Source of the DNA: Flavobacterium psychroterrae
GTDB lineage: Bacteria > Bacteroidota > Bacteroidia > Flavobacteriales > Flavobacteriaceae
Direction of reading: 5' to 3'
NCBI RefSeq assembly: GCF_018380615.1
Contig: NZ_JAGYVZ010000006.1
Coordinates: 169,272-233,271 of the forward strand
Length of the DNA: 64,000 nucleotides
Shown here: piece after piece, positions 28,529 through 37,583 of the stretch
Position numbering within the stretch: position 1 is the first letter of the stretch
Layout of the letters: each line of letters opens with the position of its first letter
Notes under the pieces: model-generated
Database searches by the model: none
What the model was told of the DNA's origin: nothing
Seen by the model: only the letters and a program-made list of their open reading frames with translations
Program-made: the position numbers and the translations under genes

Positions 28529-29581
28529 TTAATCTTTAGACCAGATCAGGTATTTTTTGACCTTGTAGCTGATATTTAATCCTTTAATGCAATTGTTTTG
28601 TTTGTCTTTATTAAGTCGAATTGATTCTATTCTGATCTTTTTTCCTTTAATTGAAGCACATAATTGCGAAAAAGTGATCAAATCGGCATCATTTTTCACA
28701 ATCGGAATATCAAGATCATCACATAAAAATTCGGCAAAATCATCTTTTACTTTGCTTCCTTCAGCTACTTTATTTAGTAAAATTTCAAACTGATCTTCAG
28801 ATATTTTAGGCGCTTTTTTAACGACTTCTACACTATCTCTTTTAGTTTTATTTTTTGGTGCAACGGGAACATATTGAAGCATTTCGTCCAGTGGATCTTT
28901 TTTTGCAGTTCCTCTTGGCAGGGCAAAAGCTTCGGCACTTTTTTCATAAACATAAGACGTCACATCTAATGGATTTGTTTTTTTAATTACCCTTGGATGA
29001 ACATAAATCACCCTTTTTGCAACCGTGCTAAAATTTCCGTTTATAACAAGTGTAATTGTTTTTTCACCAGGTGTTGCAAAGGTATAAACCGCGTCAGATG
29101 CAGTTTCATCAATACCTCTGTTTTCGCCAAATGCCCACTCCCAGGTTTTGGCATTTTCGGATGTGGATTTGAAATATGTGGGTTGACCCGCCGTAATAAT
29201 TTTGGGTACAATAATCTGTGGAGTTCCTAATTTATCAACAGCATATTTGTCTTTAATATCAATTTCTTTTGTGTGCATACAATCCCCATTTATTGTTAGG
29301 GATACAAAGTATTTTCCCGGTTTTTTATAGATATGAAAAGTATGTTTTCTTACATCAGTTTCAGAGCCGTCACCAAAGTTCCATTGCCATGATTTTGCAT
29401 TAGGTGTTTTATCATAAAACTCAATAGATTCCTCGGTTTGCGAGTTATCCGAGAAGATGTAGAACTTAGCGTCTTCACAATCTACATGATTGAAAAACTG
29501 GACTATAAAAACAATAATCCCAATTAACAGCAAGATGACAAAGAAAAACACAACCCTAATATCAATATTTTTTTTAATCAT
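28529..29581 (-). CDS. T6SS-linked membrane protein with two PKD domains
   Basis: This 350-residue protein has one N-terminal membrane anchor (about residues 9-30). Two PKD-like beta-sandwich domains follow, at about 45-108 (SWQWNFGDGSETDVRKHTFH) and 124-193 (TWEWAFGENRGIDE), then a C-terminal region of 150 residues that I do not recognise. The domains would lie in the periplasm. Lacking TssJ, TssL and TssM, T6SSiii uses its own envelope proteins (TssN-TssR group); this is a good candidate for one of them, perhaps TssP, but I cannot make the exact match. It is cotranscribed with tssH. Confidence 0.7.
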   Translation of the reverse strand: MIKKNIDIRVVFFFVILLLIGIIVFIVQFFNHVDCEDAKFYIFSDNSQTEESIEFYDKTPNAKSWQWNFGDGSETDVRKHTFHIYKKPGKYFVSLTINGDCMHTKEIDIKDKYAVDKLGTPQIIVPKIITAGQPTYFKSTSENAKTWEWAFGENRGIDETASDAVYTFATPGEKTITLVINGNFSTVAKRVIYVHPRVIKKTNPLDVTSYVYEKSAEAFALPRGTAKKDPLDEMLQYVPVAPKNKTKRDSVEVVKKAPKISEDQFEILLNKVAEGSKVKDDFAEFLCDDLDIPIVKNDADLITFSQLCASIKGKKIRIESIRLNKDKQNNCIKGLNISYKVKKYLIWSKD

Positions 29582-29929
29582 TTTAATATTTTAATTTTTT
29601 TAAGAAGTCAGATATTTTTTAACAAATTAAAGCAAAAGTAGTTTTATTTATTTTAAAAAACTTTATATTATTACTATAAATTCTACAAAAAAAAATTGTA
29701 TTCTTACAAAATAATTTGCTAGGTTTGCCCCAACATGATTTTAGAAAGTAAATAAAATCATAAGAAAGTAATATTAAGTTACTTAGCTAATAAAAAGGAA
29801 AATTCTTAGGTTTTTTTAAGAGTATGAAAAGGGAGAATTAATTTGTTTTTGAAGTTCCATAGGTTGAAAATTGAAATTTAATTGTTACCAAGATGTAAAT
29901 ATTTGGTAAAATAATAAATAATATATTTT
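29582..29929. other. Divergent T6SS regulatory region
   Basis: This 348-bp AT-rich gap separates the tssH-PKD operon from the main plus-strand operon. It holds the forward promoter listed separately. CAAAAGTA at 29633-29640 (TACTTTTG on the minus strand) could be a -7 box for the PKD gene, but no -33 match is evident. No ORF. Confidence 0.6.
29696..29727 (+). promoter_or_regulatory. Bacteroidota-type promoter of the plus-strand T6SS operon
   Basis: TTG at 29696-29698 and TAGGTTTG at 29720-29727 are spaced 21 bases. The start point would be near 29734, giving a leader of nearly 200 bases before the first gene, long enough for post-transcriptional control. Confidence 0.6.
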
Positions 29930-30571
29930 ATGAAGCAGGCAGTTTTATTATTTATGATGATGCATTTATGCATTGAATGTCATGCCCAGAAATATATTTC
30001 TCAGATTCCGTTTAAATACGATTATTCTTTAGATATGTTAAAAAAACAATCTAAGATGAAAGAAGTTGGATTGAAGAATCAATCAGTTGTAAATGATAAC
30101 TCAGAAAACTTAAGTGATGATGTTTTAGCGCTTAAGGAAAAATATTCCATAGTACTGGCAGTAATGCCTAACAAAATTACCAACTACAAATTATACGCAT
30201 ACATAGATCCATGGCTGAATACACCTTATAAAGAAAAGAGTTTTTCTAAAAAAGGAATTGACTGCTCTTATTTTTTACAGTCTTTGTATAGCGATGTTTA
30301 CAAAACCACATTGCCGAAAGATCCGGCAGGAATGTGGAAATCAAAATCCATTCAGATTTTTACGGGCAGAAGTTTTCTGACCGAAGGTGATCTTGTATTT
30401 TTTAGATATGATAAAGATCACCCTATTTCGGATGTTGGTTTGTACCTGCACAATGACAGAATTTTGGCTTGCACTGATAAAGGGCTTGCGATATATAATT
30501 TCAACGACGAATATTTTCAATTACGTTACATAGGCGCAGGACGAATCAACGAAGATGCAAAGAAAAAGTAA
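29930..30571 (+). CDS. Secreted NlpC/P60-like protein in the T6SS operon, catalytic His replaced
   Basis: The 213-residue precursor has a signal peptide (residues 1-19, ending CHA). The NlpC/P60 nucleophile is Cys112 in KGIDCSYFLQSLY, and TEGDLVFFRY at 151-160 is the family's GDLVFF motif. Where the family has His-Val-Gly-Ile-Tyr this protein has Asp168-Val-Gly-Leu-Tyr, so the usual catalytic His is absent unless His173 substitutes. As the first gene of the operon it may remodel, or merely bind, peptidoglycan to let the T6SS cross the wall. Its 3' end overlaps the next gene by 17 bp. Confidence 0.75.
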   Translation: MKQAVLLFMMMHLCIECHAQKYISQIPFKYDYSLDMLKKQSKMKEVGLKNQSVVNDNSENLSDDVLALKEKYSIVLAVMPNKITNYKLYAYIDPWLNTPYKEKSFSKKGIDCSYFLQSLYSDVYKTTLPKDPAGMWKSKSIQIFTGRSFLTEGDLVFFRYDKDHPISDVGLYLHNDRILACTDKGLAIYNFNDEYFQLRYIGAGRINEDAKKK

Positions 30572-31499
30572 AAAAAGTCTGGAGGATCTGGTACTTGAAA
30601 TAGAAAGTATTTCATATGATATCAGGGCCGAAGTTATCGCTAACGAACTTCTGGAGAGTAATGAAGTAGTACCTGATGAAATTACGATTTCTAATCAGGG
30701 ACAATTTTCAAGAGCCTACAGAAATGATGTTTTAGGAGCAACAATTCAGGATGATAATTATGATAAGCAGGAATACCTAAACATACAATTGTCCAGAGAT
30801 AGTATGTACGATGCACTTCCGGAGGGATTTGTACATAGTCTAAGTGAGAATAATGCTGATAAATCTGTGAAGCAGATGATCAGAGAACACAAACATCAGA
30901 AGAAACAGGAAGCCGAAGCACGTAATTTTTTCACACCTTTTGAAAATGAAATTTTTCACTATAAGACAAAAATAGAAAGTGTTGAAAGAGATTTTTTATA
31001 CAAGTTAAACGGAAGTAAACCACTGGATTTTTTCTATGATTTCTGGGGTTTGCCACACATTTATCCGGCAATATTGGTGTCTAAGTTCATTCAGCTTTTA
31101 CCATATTCGTACAAAATTGTTGGAGATATTGATTTGGCTTGTCGTTGTTTGTCAAGTATTATAGAAGAAAAAGTAAGTTTTACAAGTACGAGTTCTAAGG
31201 AATTTAGCGATGAAGGCGAGGAAATCAGGTTAGGAGAAAATAGATTGGGCGTAGATTTTATAAGTGGAAATAATTACATGGATTATTCTATGAATCTTAC
31301 CATCGAAATAGGCCCCATAAAGAATAAACCATTTGGTGATTATGTCAATGATGGAGAGATAAAAATATTTATAGATTGTTTTTGCGAACATTTCTTCCCG
31401 ATGGAAGTAGAGGTAAAAATAGTTTTAGTAATGAATCAGGAAACTGAAGAATTTAATTTTAATAAACAGCCTGTTTTAGGGTACACAACAAGAATTTAG
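30555..31499 (+). CDS. tssG: T6SS baseplate subunit, TssG-like
   Basis: This 314-residue protein has no signal peptide. The C-terminal third fits TssG: RLGENRLGVDFISG at 226-239, LTIEIGPI at 248-255, and the end QPVLGYTTRI, comparable with the LGxT-type end of TssG. The middle region (YDALPEGFVHS, ARNFFTPFENEIFHY) is a T6SSiii style I recall only loosely and could also suggest TssF. TssG with TssF and TssE forms the baseplate wedge. It overlaps the NlpC/P60 gene and precedes tssN by 2 bp, so it is in the same operon. Confidence 0.65.
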   Translation: MQRKSKKSLEDLVLEIESISYDIRAEVIANELLESNEVVPDEITISNQGQFSRAYRNDVLGATIQDDNYDKQEYLNIQLSRDSMYDALPEGFVHSLSENNADKSVKQMIREHKHQKKQEAEARNFFTPFENEIFHYKTKIESVERDFLYKLNGSKPLDFFYDFWGLPHIYPAILVSKFIQLLPYSYKIVGDIDLACRCLSSIIEEKVSFTSTSSKEFSDEGEEIRLGENRLGVDFISGNNYMDYSMNLTIEIGPIKNKPFGDYVNDGEIKIFIDCFCEHFFPMEVEVKIVLVMNQETEEFNFNKQPVLGYTTRI

Positions 31500-31501
31500 T
31501 A

Positions 31502-32509
31502 ATGATAAAAAAGCATTTAGGAGCACTTATTGACGTTAGGCTTATTGTATTTTTAGTAATAGTTATTGCAGTAAGTTTTATACTTACAATGGTATTTAAC
31601 GATAAAGTAAAGGATTTTGTGAGCAAGTATAAAAGAAAATTTTATATCTATGTTTTTTCGTTTGTACTTATATATGCTTTGGTCGCTTTTTTAGGATATA
31701 ACAAATTATTTACAGAACTGTCTGATGAATTTCTTTTTTATCAAATAGCCTCTTTATTATTCGGTATTTTAAATGTTTATCTATATCGATTTTATCTTGA
31801 GGAATTTTATAAAAGAGGAGATGTTGGTATTGAATTGCTGTTATCTTTTTTGATTACATTGTATTCAAGTGTTTTGTTTATAATTATTTATACAGCATTA
31901 AACGGGATTACTCTGACTTTCCTGATGTGTTCTCATTTTTTAGTTTTTATGGTACCAACAGGTGTATATGCAGTATTCAATTACATGATGCAAATTCCGC
32001 CAAGAACTTTTGTTACCTGGACACCTAAAAAAGGTTATGCGCCAATAGAAAGTTATGAAATGGAGGATATTTTATTGATAACCCTTTTGATAAGAAAAGA
32101 AGAAAGCGATGAGGAATACGCTTCAATTAGAGCTCAGGCTCCTCTGAAGGTCGATTTTGGACGTTTATTTTATCTTGCTCTCAAAGGCTATAATAAATAC
32201 ACTCCAAATTACGAAATAGAAATGGAGCAGCCTAGTGGCGAAAATTACAATTGGGTTTTCTTTTTACAGCCTAAATGGTATCAAAGAGCAAGATATGTTG
32301 ATGCAGCCTATTATGTAGGACTAAACGGAATTACAGAGAACTCGGTAATTATTTGTCAAAGGGTAATTAAAAAAAATGAAAAGCCTAATAATAAGAAGAA
32401 AAAAGTTGATGAAAAGGTGTTTAGTATCGAAACATTAAATGAAGGATCTGAGCAGGAAAGTAAAGCTGATTCAATAGAAGGTGGAGAAGTTAAGAAGGTA
32501 ATAAAATAA
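31502..32509 (+). CDS. tssN: T6SSiii membrane protein TssN
   Basis: The 335-residue protein has about five membrane segments between residues 13 and 160 (for example LIVFLVIVIAVSFILTMVF, LLSFLITLYSSVLFIIIYTA). A cytosolic domain follows, beginning PPRTFVTWTPKKGYAPIESY, and a Lys-rich tail. This layout is that of TssN, a T6SSiii-specific inner-membrane component thought to replace part of TssJLM. It is tightly packed between the TssG-like and LysM genes. Confidence 0.8.
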   Translation: MIKKHLGALIDVRLIVFLVIVIAVSFILTMVFNDKVKDFVSKYKRKFYIYVFSFVLIYALVAFLGYNKLFTELSDEFLFYQIASLLFGILNVYLYRFYLEEFYKRGDVGIELLLSFLITLYSSVLFIIIYTALNGITLTFLMCSHFLVFMVPTGVYAVFNYMMQIPPRTFVTWTPKKGYAPIESYEMEDILLITLLIRKEESDEEYASIRAQAPLKVDFGRLFYLALKGYNKYTPNYEIEMEQPSGENYNWVFFLQPKWYQRARYVDAAYYVGLNGITENSVIICQRVIKKNEKPNNKKKKVDEKVFSIETLNEGSEQESKADSIEGGEVKKVIK

Positions 32510-32514
32510 CGAAT

Positions 32515-33579
32515 ATGGATGATTTGAATAGTAATTCCGGAAAAGAATATTCTCTTTATGAAATTCAAAAAGGCGATACCCTTGAAAGCATAGCCGAAAA
32601 ATTAGGAGTAGATTTTGATGATTTGAGGCAATATCATAATTCCAGAAGCAAAATAGAAGATTGCCTTGCAGGTGATCTGCGAAGTCATTTAAAATTTTTA
32701 ATTATTCCTAATAAAAAAGAAAAACAAAAAGTTGAAGAACAAAAAGTTAAACCAGTTCTTTTTTTTAGCAGAGATTTTATTTTGCCTTTTCGCCCCGTGG
32801 GAGTGAACAAAAAATACGAGGTTTTGTACACTATTGAGAATGGCGACAAAAAAGAGGTTGTAAAACAGCAGTTTAGTGTAAAAAGATTAAAACCAGATAC
32901 AAATCAGGACGACTATCATTTTTTTGAGATTGATAGAATCTCGAAAGTACATATAAATGGAGAAATAGCAGATACGGTTGCCTATAAAGTAGCAGAAAAA
33001 ACGGGAGAGATTTTATATCCTTTGAGAGTTATTGTAGATAAAAGCGGGAAATGGGTTGATATAAACAGTTATTATAAAATAAAAGACCGATGGGAAATTC
33101 AAAAAGAAGAAATTGAAGATTCTTATGATGGTAAAGTATTTGAGACCTTGGTAAAAGAGATAGAGGGAACTATACATGATAATAATACTTTGTTGGGATC
33201 TATTTCTGGTAACTGGTTTTTAAGAGCTTTTTTTAACGGTATACATATAGCATATACTGATAAATTCGTGATCGAAAAGAAAGTGTATTTTCCTGCTATT
33301 GCCGAAATTGATGATTTGGGATTTTTAATAACACAAAAAGTGAATCCTTACTTAGATGAGTTAAACCGAATAATAGTAACCCAAAGTGGAGATTTGGATG
33401 AAGAACAAGTAGAGGGTAATTATGAGGCAAACTATTTTTTAAATCCTAACAATTATATGATTGAGCGATTAGATTTAGAGTGTAGTGTTATTGATATGGA
33501 ACGAAAAATTACTGTTAAGATTACAAATTTAGACAAAGATAAAATAGAAGTAGATTCAGGAATATCATTGTTAGTGTAG
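32515..33579 (+). CDS. LysM-domain T6SS accessory protein without signal peptide
   Basis: The 354-residue protein starts with a LysM module (residues about 12-66; YEIQKGDTLESIAEKLGVDF) with no export signal. A long region of mixed strand composition follows that I do not recognise. LysM domains on cytosolic T6SS proteins are often found on proteins that ride with the VgrG/PAAR tip or bind the Hcp tube, as in phage tail gpX/LysM proteins. It sits directly before the PAAR-like gene and the effector, so an adaptor or loader role is likely but inferred. Confidence 0.65.
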   Translation: MDDLNSNSGKEYSLYEIQKGDTLESIAEKLGVDFDDLRQYHNSRSKIEDCLAGDLRSHLKFLIIPNKKEKQKVEEQKVKPVLFFSRDFILPFRPVGVNKKYEVLYTIENGDKKEVVKQQFSVKRLKPDTNQDDYHFFEIDRISKVHINGEIADTVAYKVAEKTGEILYPLRVIVDKSGKWVDINSYYKIKDRWEIQKEEIEDSYDGKVFETLVKEIEGTIHDNNTLLGSISGNWFLRAFFNGIHIAYTDKFVIEKKVYFPAIAEIDDLGFLITQKVNPYLDELNRIIVTQSGDLDEEQVEGNYEANYFLNPNNYMIERLDLECSVIDMERKITVKITNLDKDKIEVDSGISLLV

Positions 33580-33617
33580 CAAGAAAGCGTTTTTTAGAAG
33601 TTAAAAAAGGATAAGCC

Positions 33618-34100
33618 ATGAGCGAAAAACATGTAGTAGTACAAGGAGCGACCCTAAAATGTAAGTTTAGTGTAGAGCCTAAAACCGATATATTAAAGGT
33701 AAAAACGCATAGTAAGCATTATGCTAATGACAAAGAGGCCGATAAGAAGGCTATAGCTACCGATAAAGAAATTGGACAAACACTAGAGAAAAATACCTTT
33801 GGTAAATGCAAAATGCAGCCTAACGGAAGTGGAGATTACCTGCCTTGTCAAGCTACAATTACCAAATGGACAGGTTTTTATGAAAAAATAACCTTAAGCA
33901 ACAAAGGAAAAATACTGGTAGAAGATAGCAAAGCAACCTGCCCAATAGGAGGACCGGATTGTATAGAAGTCGATAAACACGGACAAAAAGCCGAAGTAGC
34001 CAAACAACACATAGAGAAAGCAAATCCTGATGTGTTAAAACAAATAAACCCATTATTGGACCCAAAGAGTTTAGACGATAATAATTCTGATTATAATTAA
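33618..34100 (+). CDS. DUF4280 PAAR-like spike-tip protein
   Basis: The 160-residue protein shows the DUF4280 pattern: GATLKCKFS at the start, NTFGKCKMQPNGSGDYLPCQ in the middle, and SKATCPIGGPDCIEV near residues 108-122. DUF4280 proteins substitute for PAAR as a sharpened cap on VgrG and commonly precede an effector gene, as here. The conserved Cys residues could bind a metal. The next gene, the effector, starts 9 bp downstream. Confidence 0.85.
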   Translation: MSEKHVVVQGATLKCKFSVEPKTDILKVKTHSKHYANDKEADKKAIATDKEIGQTLEKNTFGKCKMQPNGSGDYLPCQATITKWTGFYEKITLSNKGKILVEDSKATCPIGGPDCIEVDKHGQKAEVAKQHIEKANPDVLKQINPLLDPKSLDDNNSDYN

Positions 34101-34109
34101 AAAAATAAA

Positions 34110-36455
34110 ATGGCAGATTTAAAAATATCAGGAAATCCAAATCCCATAGTGGGGCAGGCAGAAAAGTATTCTATTGAGGGAGTACTTGGAAATTCATCTT
34201 TGGAGCAAGCTATACTTTCTCAAAAACACTCCACAAGCCCATTTGATAATCAAATAAAATGGACAGTACATATATTAGAAAAAGGAACTTGGCGTAAAGC
34301 CATATCTCCGGATAATGATAAAACAGGGGCGACAGTTACTTATACCTTTTTCCAGCAGAGTCTTACCAGAGATGGTATACGATTAAAAGTAGAAGCAAAC
34401 GGAAAGAGTGCCACTATAGACATTAAAACACAAAAAGCGCCCGATGCCAAAATTGTAAAAGTAGAATTGCTAAACGATAAGTTTCAAAAACCAACCAAAC
34501 CTTTTGCTTACGGCGATAGTATCATTGCTAGTGTGCATTGTGTAAAAATGGAAATGTTGCCTGTAAAAGTGACGCTTTGGGAAGATGATATGCCAAAAGC
34601 AGGACATAATGCAGCCAATAGTAAAGTACAATACGGAAAAGGAAACGTATTGAATGGCAGAGTTTATGTAAAGTTTTTTTTAGGACCTAATGCAGCAAAA
34701 ATAGCCAATTTAAAAGTTGCACCAGGCAAAGAGGCAGAAGGTGAAGGCGAAATGCATGAATATTATGTAACGGCGGAGATTTTTGAGAAAAACCCAACCA
34801 GAATTGCAAGTGCCAATACCAATGTAAAAAATCCGGATTATAAACCAGAGGCTAAAAAACAAACACCTGCTCAACAAAAAGGGCCATCTAAAAAAGAAGA
34901 AAAAGGAATCTTTGATTCTGCCGGCGATGTTTTGCATGATTATTATGAAACTTCAGTAAGTGTTCTTAATGAAATTGGAGAAAATATCAGAGAAAAAATT
35001 AACAGTTTAATGACTGTTGACATGGGGGGAAAAAAGGAGGAGAACGTGGCAAGTTGTGGTGAAAAATATTGTATTAAGAAAGATGATAGTAGTGAATTAA
35101 TACGTGAAATAAATATTCGATTAGCAGGTTTTGGAGGTAATGTACCAACTGACAAATTTACTGATAGGACTGAAAAAATGATTAAACAATTTCAACGTGA
35201 TTATATGAAAGTTCCCGAAACGGGAAAAGTTTGCGGAAATGTTTTGAGGTCCATTGATGAATTTAGCAATAAATGGGTGGAAAAAATATCTGATTATACA
35301 TGTTTATGTAAAAATGTGCACTCTATAACAGATAAGTGCTCTGGTTTTGGTAAAGGAAGATATAATGGTGAATATTCATCATCTCGAAAAATTGAACGTT
35401 ATCATAAATATGAAAGACCTGGAATACATCGATCTTTATTATGGGGTACGAGTGCTTTACAATTTTATTTGAGTCAACAAAATGTTTACAAATATTTATG
35501 GAAAACAGCTGGTTACAGATGTTGGGATCACAATCGTTCTGTTCCTAGACAAAGTACGAATCATATGGGAAAAGCTGTTGATATTCAATTTAGTAAAAAT
35601 GGGCATAACATTCTAGGCTCTGTACGATCAAACTTACCTTTGTTACATGAAATATTTGACAAATTTTATAAAAAGTATTTGCAAGCGAAGTATCAATGGA
35701 TCGATGGTAAAAACAATTTCTCAATTGAACCGATTGGTATTGGGGAAGGCCTTACAAATAGTTGGATTCATTTAGATGTTCGGGAGTTCGATAATGAGTA
35801 CTTAGACGATAAATATTTTGTCAAAACGCAAGAAAAAGTTTTGAATGGATCTATCGTTGAATTAGCAAAAAAACTTGGTTTTTTAAATACTTGTATGTGT
35901 AATTCTGGTGCAAATAATTCTGGAACGAAACCAAAAGAAGATGCTAAAAATGATAAACGGATTGATCCTAAAAAGTTGAAAGCTTCTTCGAAAATTAAGT
36001 TATTTATAAAAGATTGGGAAGATTTCAAACCAAATCTATATAATGATGATTCTGAGGATCATCACTGTACAATTGGTTATGGACATTTGGTGCACTTAGG
36101 ACCTTGTAATGGATCTGAACCTCAAGAATTTAAAAACGGTATATCAAAAGCGAGAGCTTTAGAATTATTCGATTTAAGAATTGTTGATTTTGAAAGGGCA
36201 GTTCAACGTGACGTAACAGTACCGTTATATCAATATGAGTTTGATGCTTTAATAAGCTTTTTATTTAATTGTGGAGAAAACTTTTTTGTAAAAAAGAAAG
36301 CACCAAAACTTCATAGAAATCTTTTAAATAAAGAATATGAAGCTGCTGCTAAGGAGTTTTTGGATGTTACAAGTGGTGGTTTAGGAGGTCTTGTAAAAAG
36401 GAGAAAAGCTGAAAATAATATGTTTTTAAATAATATATACGACTCAAAACATTAA
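34110..36455 (+). CDS. T6SS peptidoglycan-degrading effector: PG-binding + M15-like peptidase + GH24 lysozyme
   Basis: The 781-residue protein has a beta-rich N-terminal delivery region (1-245) and a Lys/Gln-rich linker. A peptidoglycan-binding domain lies at 325-385 (REINIRLAGFGG, MIKQFQRDY). An M15/VanY-like domain at 430-560 has metal-ligand motifs NHMGKAVDIQF (His485, Asp491) and WIHLDVREF (His554). A GH24 T4-lysozyme-like domain at 622-775 has catalytic Glu637 (DWEDF) and TIGYGH. No signal peptide, as expected for a T6SS cargo loaded in the cytosol. It would cut both glycan and peptide in the target periplasm. It follows the DUF4280 tip gene and precedes a lipoprotein gene, its likely immunity gene. 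Confidence 0.85.
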   Translation: MADLKISGNPNPIVGQAEKYSIEGVLGNSSLEQAILSQKHSTSPFDNQIKWTVHILEKGTWRKAISPDNDKTGATVTYTFFQQSLTRDGIRLKVEANGKSATIDIKTQKAPDAKIVKVELLNDKFQKPTKPFAYGDSIIASVHCVKMEMLPVKVTLWEDDMPKAGHNAANSKVQYGKGNVLNGRVYVKFFLGPNAAKIANLKVAPGKEAEGEGEMHEYYVTAEIFEKNPTRIASANTNVKNPDYKPEAKKQTPAQQKGPSKKEEKGIFDSAGDVLHDYYETSVSVLNEIGENIREKINSLMTVDMGGKKEENVASCGEKYCIKKDDSSELIREINIRLAGFGGNVPTDKFTDRTEKMIKQFQRDYMKVPETGKVCGNVLRSIDEFSNKWVEKISDYTCLCKNVHSITDKCSGFGKGRYNGEYSSSRKIERYHKYERPGIHRSLLWGTSALQFYLSQQNVYKYLWKTAGYRCWDHNRSVPRQSTNHMGKAVDIQFSKNGHNILGSVRSNLPLLHEIFDKFYKKYLQAKYQWIDGKNNFSIEPIGIGEGLTNSWIHLDVREFDNEYLDDKYFVKTQEKVLNGSIVELAKKLGFLNTCMCNSGANNSGTKPKEDAKNDKRIDPKKLKASSKIKLFIKDWEDFKPNLYNDDSEDHHCTIGYGHLVHLGPCNGSEPQEFKNGISKARALELFDLRIVDFERAVQRDVTVPLYQYEFDALISFLFNCGENFFVKKKAPKLHRNLLNKEYEAAAKEFLDVTSGGLGGLVKRRKAENNMFLNNIYDSKH

Positions 36456-36468
36456 TAAAAATAAAACA

Positions 36469-37455
36469 ATGAAAAGAATATTAGGCATTACATTTTTAGC
36501 TTTACTGTTTATAAACTGTAAGGAAAATAAAAAACAATCAGATAATAATAAAGATTTAGATAGTCTAAGTACAGAATTAGTTAAAGATTCATTAAATGAA
36601 TCTGTTGCAGGTACCAAAAAAGTAATATCAAATAATGATAACAACTCTGCAGATTATTGGATTTTTTATAAAATTTCTGAATCTTCAATTTCAGGTACTG
36701 CAACAAAAACAAAAACTGAAATAGCAGATCAATTTAAAAATATAAAAATTTCAATTGATGATAAAAAACTGAAAGTTGATGGTATATGTACGTTTGAATA
36801 TTATAAAAGCAATAAAACTCCAGTTAAATATTATGAAAGTAGTAAGACAGCGAAATCATACGAGTCTATTTTCTTAAAAAATGGTATAAAACTTGGAAAT
36901 GAAATTACTGTTTATCAATCAATGTATCCAGATAAGGTTTGTGAACTCCCTTGGGATGAAGTACTAATTATCGATAATGTTATAGTAGTTGTTTATGATG
37001 ATTATTTAGTTTTCTTTAAAAAGGGGAATAATATCAATGAAGGTGATTGTTACATACAAACAAAAATTACAAATTTACCTATTACAAAAAAAATCATTAA
37101 TGGTAATAATATATGGAATCAATTAGATTGTACTGTAGCAAATTTAGAAAGTAAAGATTATCTAAGATTACCTGATATCAAAGAGATTAAAGTTTTTATT
37201 ATTGGTAATTTTAATTATGATGATTTTACTTATACTTTAATTACATTAAAAAATAATAAAGTCATCTCTAAAAAGGATATTGGCTTTGTTAAAGAAAGTA
37301 CTGAAAATACAGTTTCTGAATTTACTGAATTTGAAATTGATAAGGATTATGTTTTTAGTTTAAATACTAAAAGTAAAAAAGGAGATGATTTTAAAACCAT
37401 AAAGTTAGAGAAGTTTAAGATAAATGATGATGGATTAATTGAAGTTGCCAAATAA
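36469..37455 (+). CDS. Lipoprotein, candidate immunity to the M15/GH24 effector
   Basis: The 328-residue precursor begins MKRILGITFLALLFINC with a lipobox at Cys17. The family is not recognised. It starts 13 bp after the effector stop codon, the usual position of a cognate immunity gene, and an exported lipoprotein is in the right place to block periplasmic cell-wall hydrolases. This is the only cargo lipoprotein gene apart from the one at 40683 that lacks the hairpin element in front. Its C-terminal KLEKFKINDDGLIEV resembles the end of the protein encoded at 43219. Confidence 0.75.
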   Translation: MKRILGITFLALLFINCKENKKQSDNNKDLDSLSTELVKDSLNESVAGTKKVISNNDNNSADYWIFYKISESSISGTATKTKTEIADQFKNIKISIDDKKLKVDGICTFEYYKSNKTPVKYYESSKTAKSYESIFLKNGIKLGNEITVYQSMYPDKVCELPWDEVLIIDNVIVVVYDDYLVFFKKGNNINEGDCYIQTKITNLPITKKIINGNNIWNQLDCTVANLESKDYLRLPDIKEIKVFIIGNFNYDDFTYTLITLKNNKVISKKDIGFVKESTENTVSEFTEFEIDKDYVFSLNTKSKKGDDFKTIKLEKFKINDDGLIEVAK

Positions 37456-37494
37456 ATCCTTTACAAAAAAAATGCATTGTAGTAGTAAAGTATT

Positions 37495-37576
37495 AAGCTC
37501 CTTGACATATTGAAAAGAAAAGCCTCAGCTGGCAAGATCGGGATGCTCTTGCTAGCTAGAGGAATTTTATAAAAAA
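37495..37576 (+). repeat. Cassette-array hairpin element, copy 1
   Basis: The element reads AAGCTCCTTGACATATTGAA, then AAGAAAAGCC, then a hairpin with arms at 37524-37539 and 37545-37561 around GGGAT, then GGAATTTTATAAAA. It ends just before the ATG at 37584. Copy 1 has one bulge and one mismatch in the stem (GATC opposite GCTC). Confidence 0.93.
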
Positions 37577-37583
37577 TAATGAT

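Noticed and set aside
37506..37511. TTGACA in the array element as a sigma-70 -35 box
   Set aside because: Flavobacteria use TTTG/TAnnTTTG promoters, and no suitable second box follows at the right distance.
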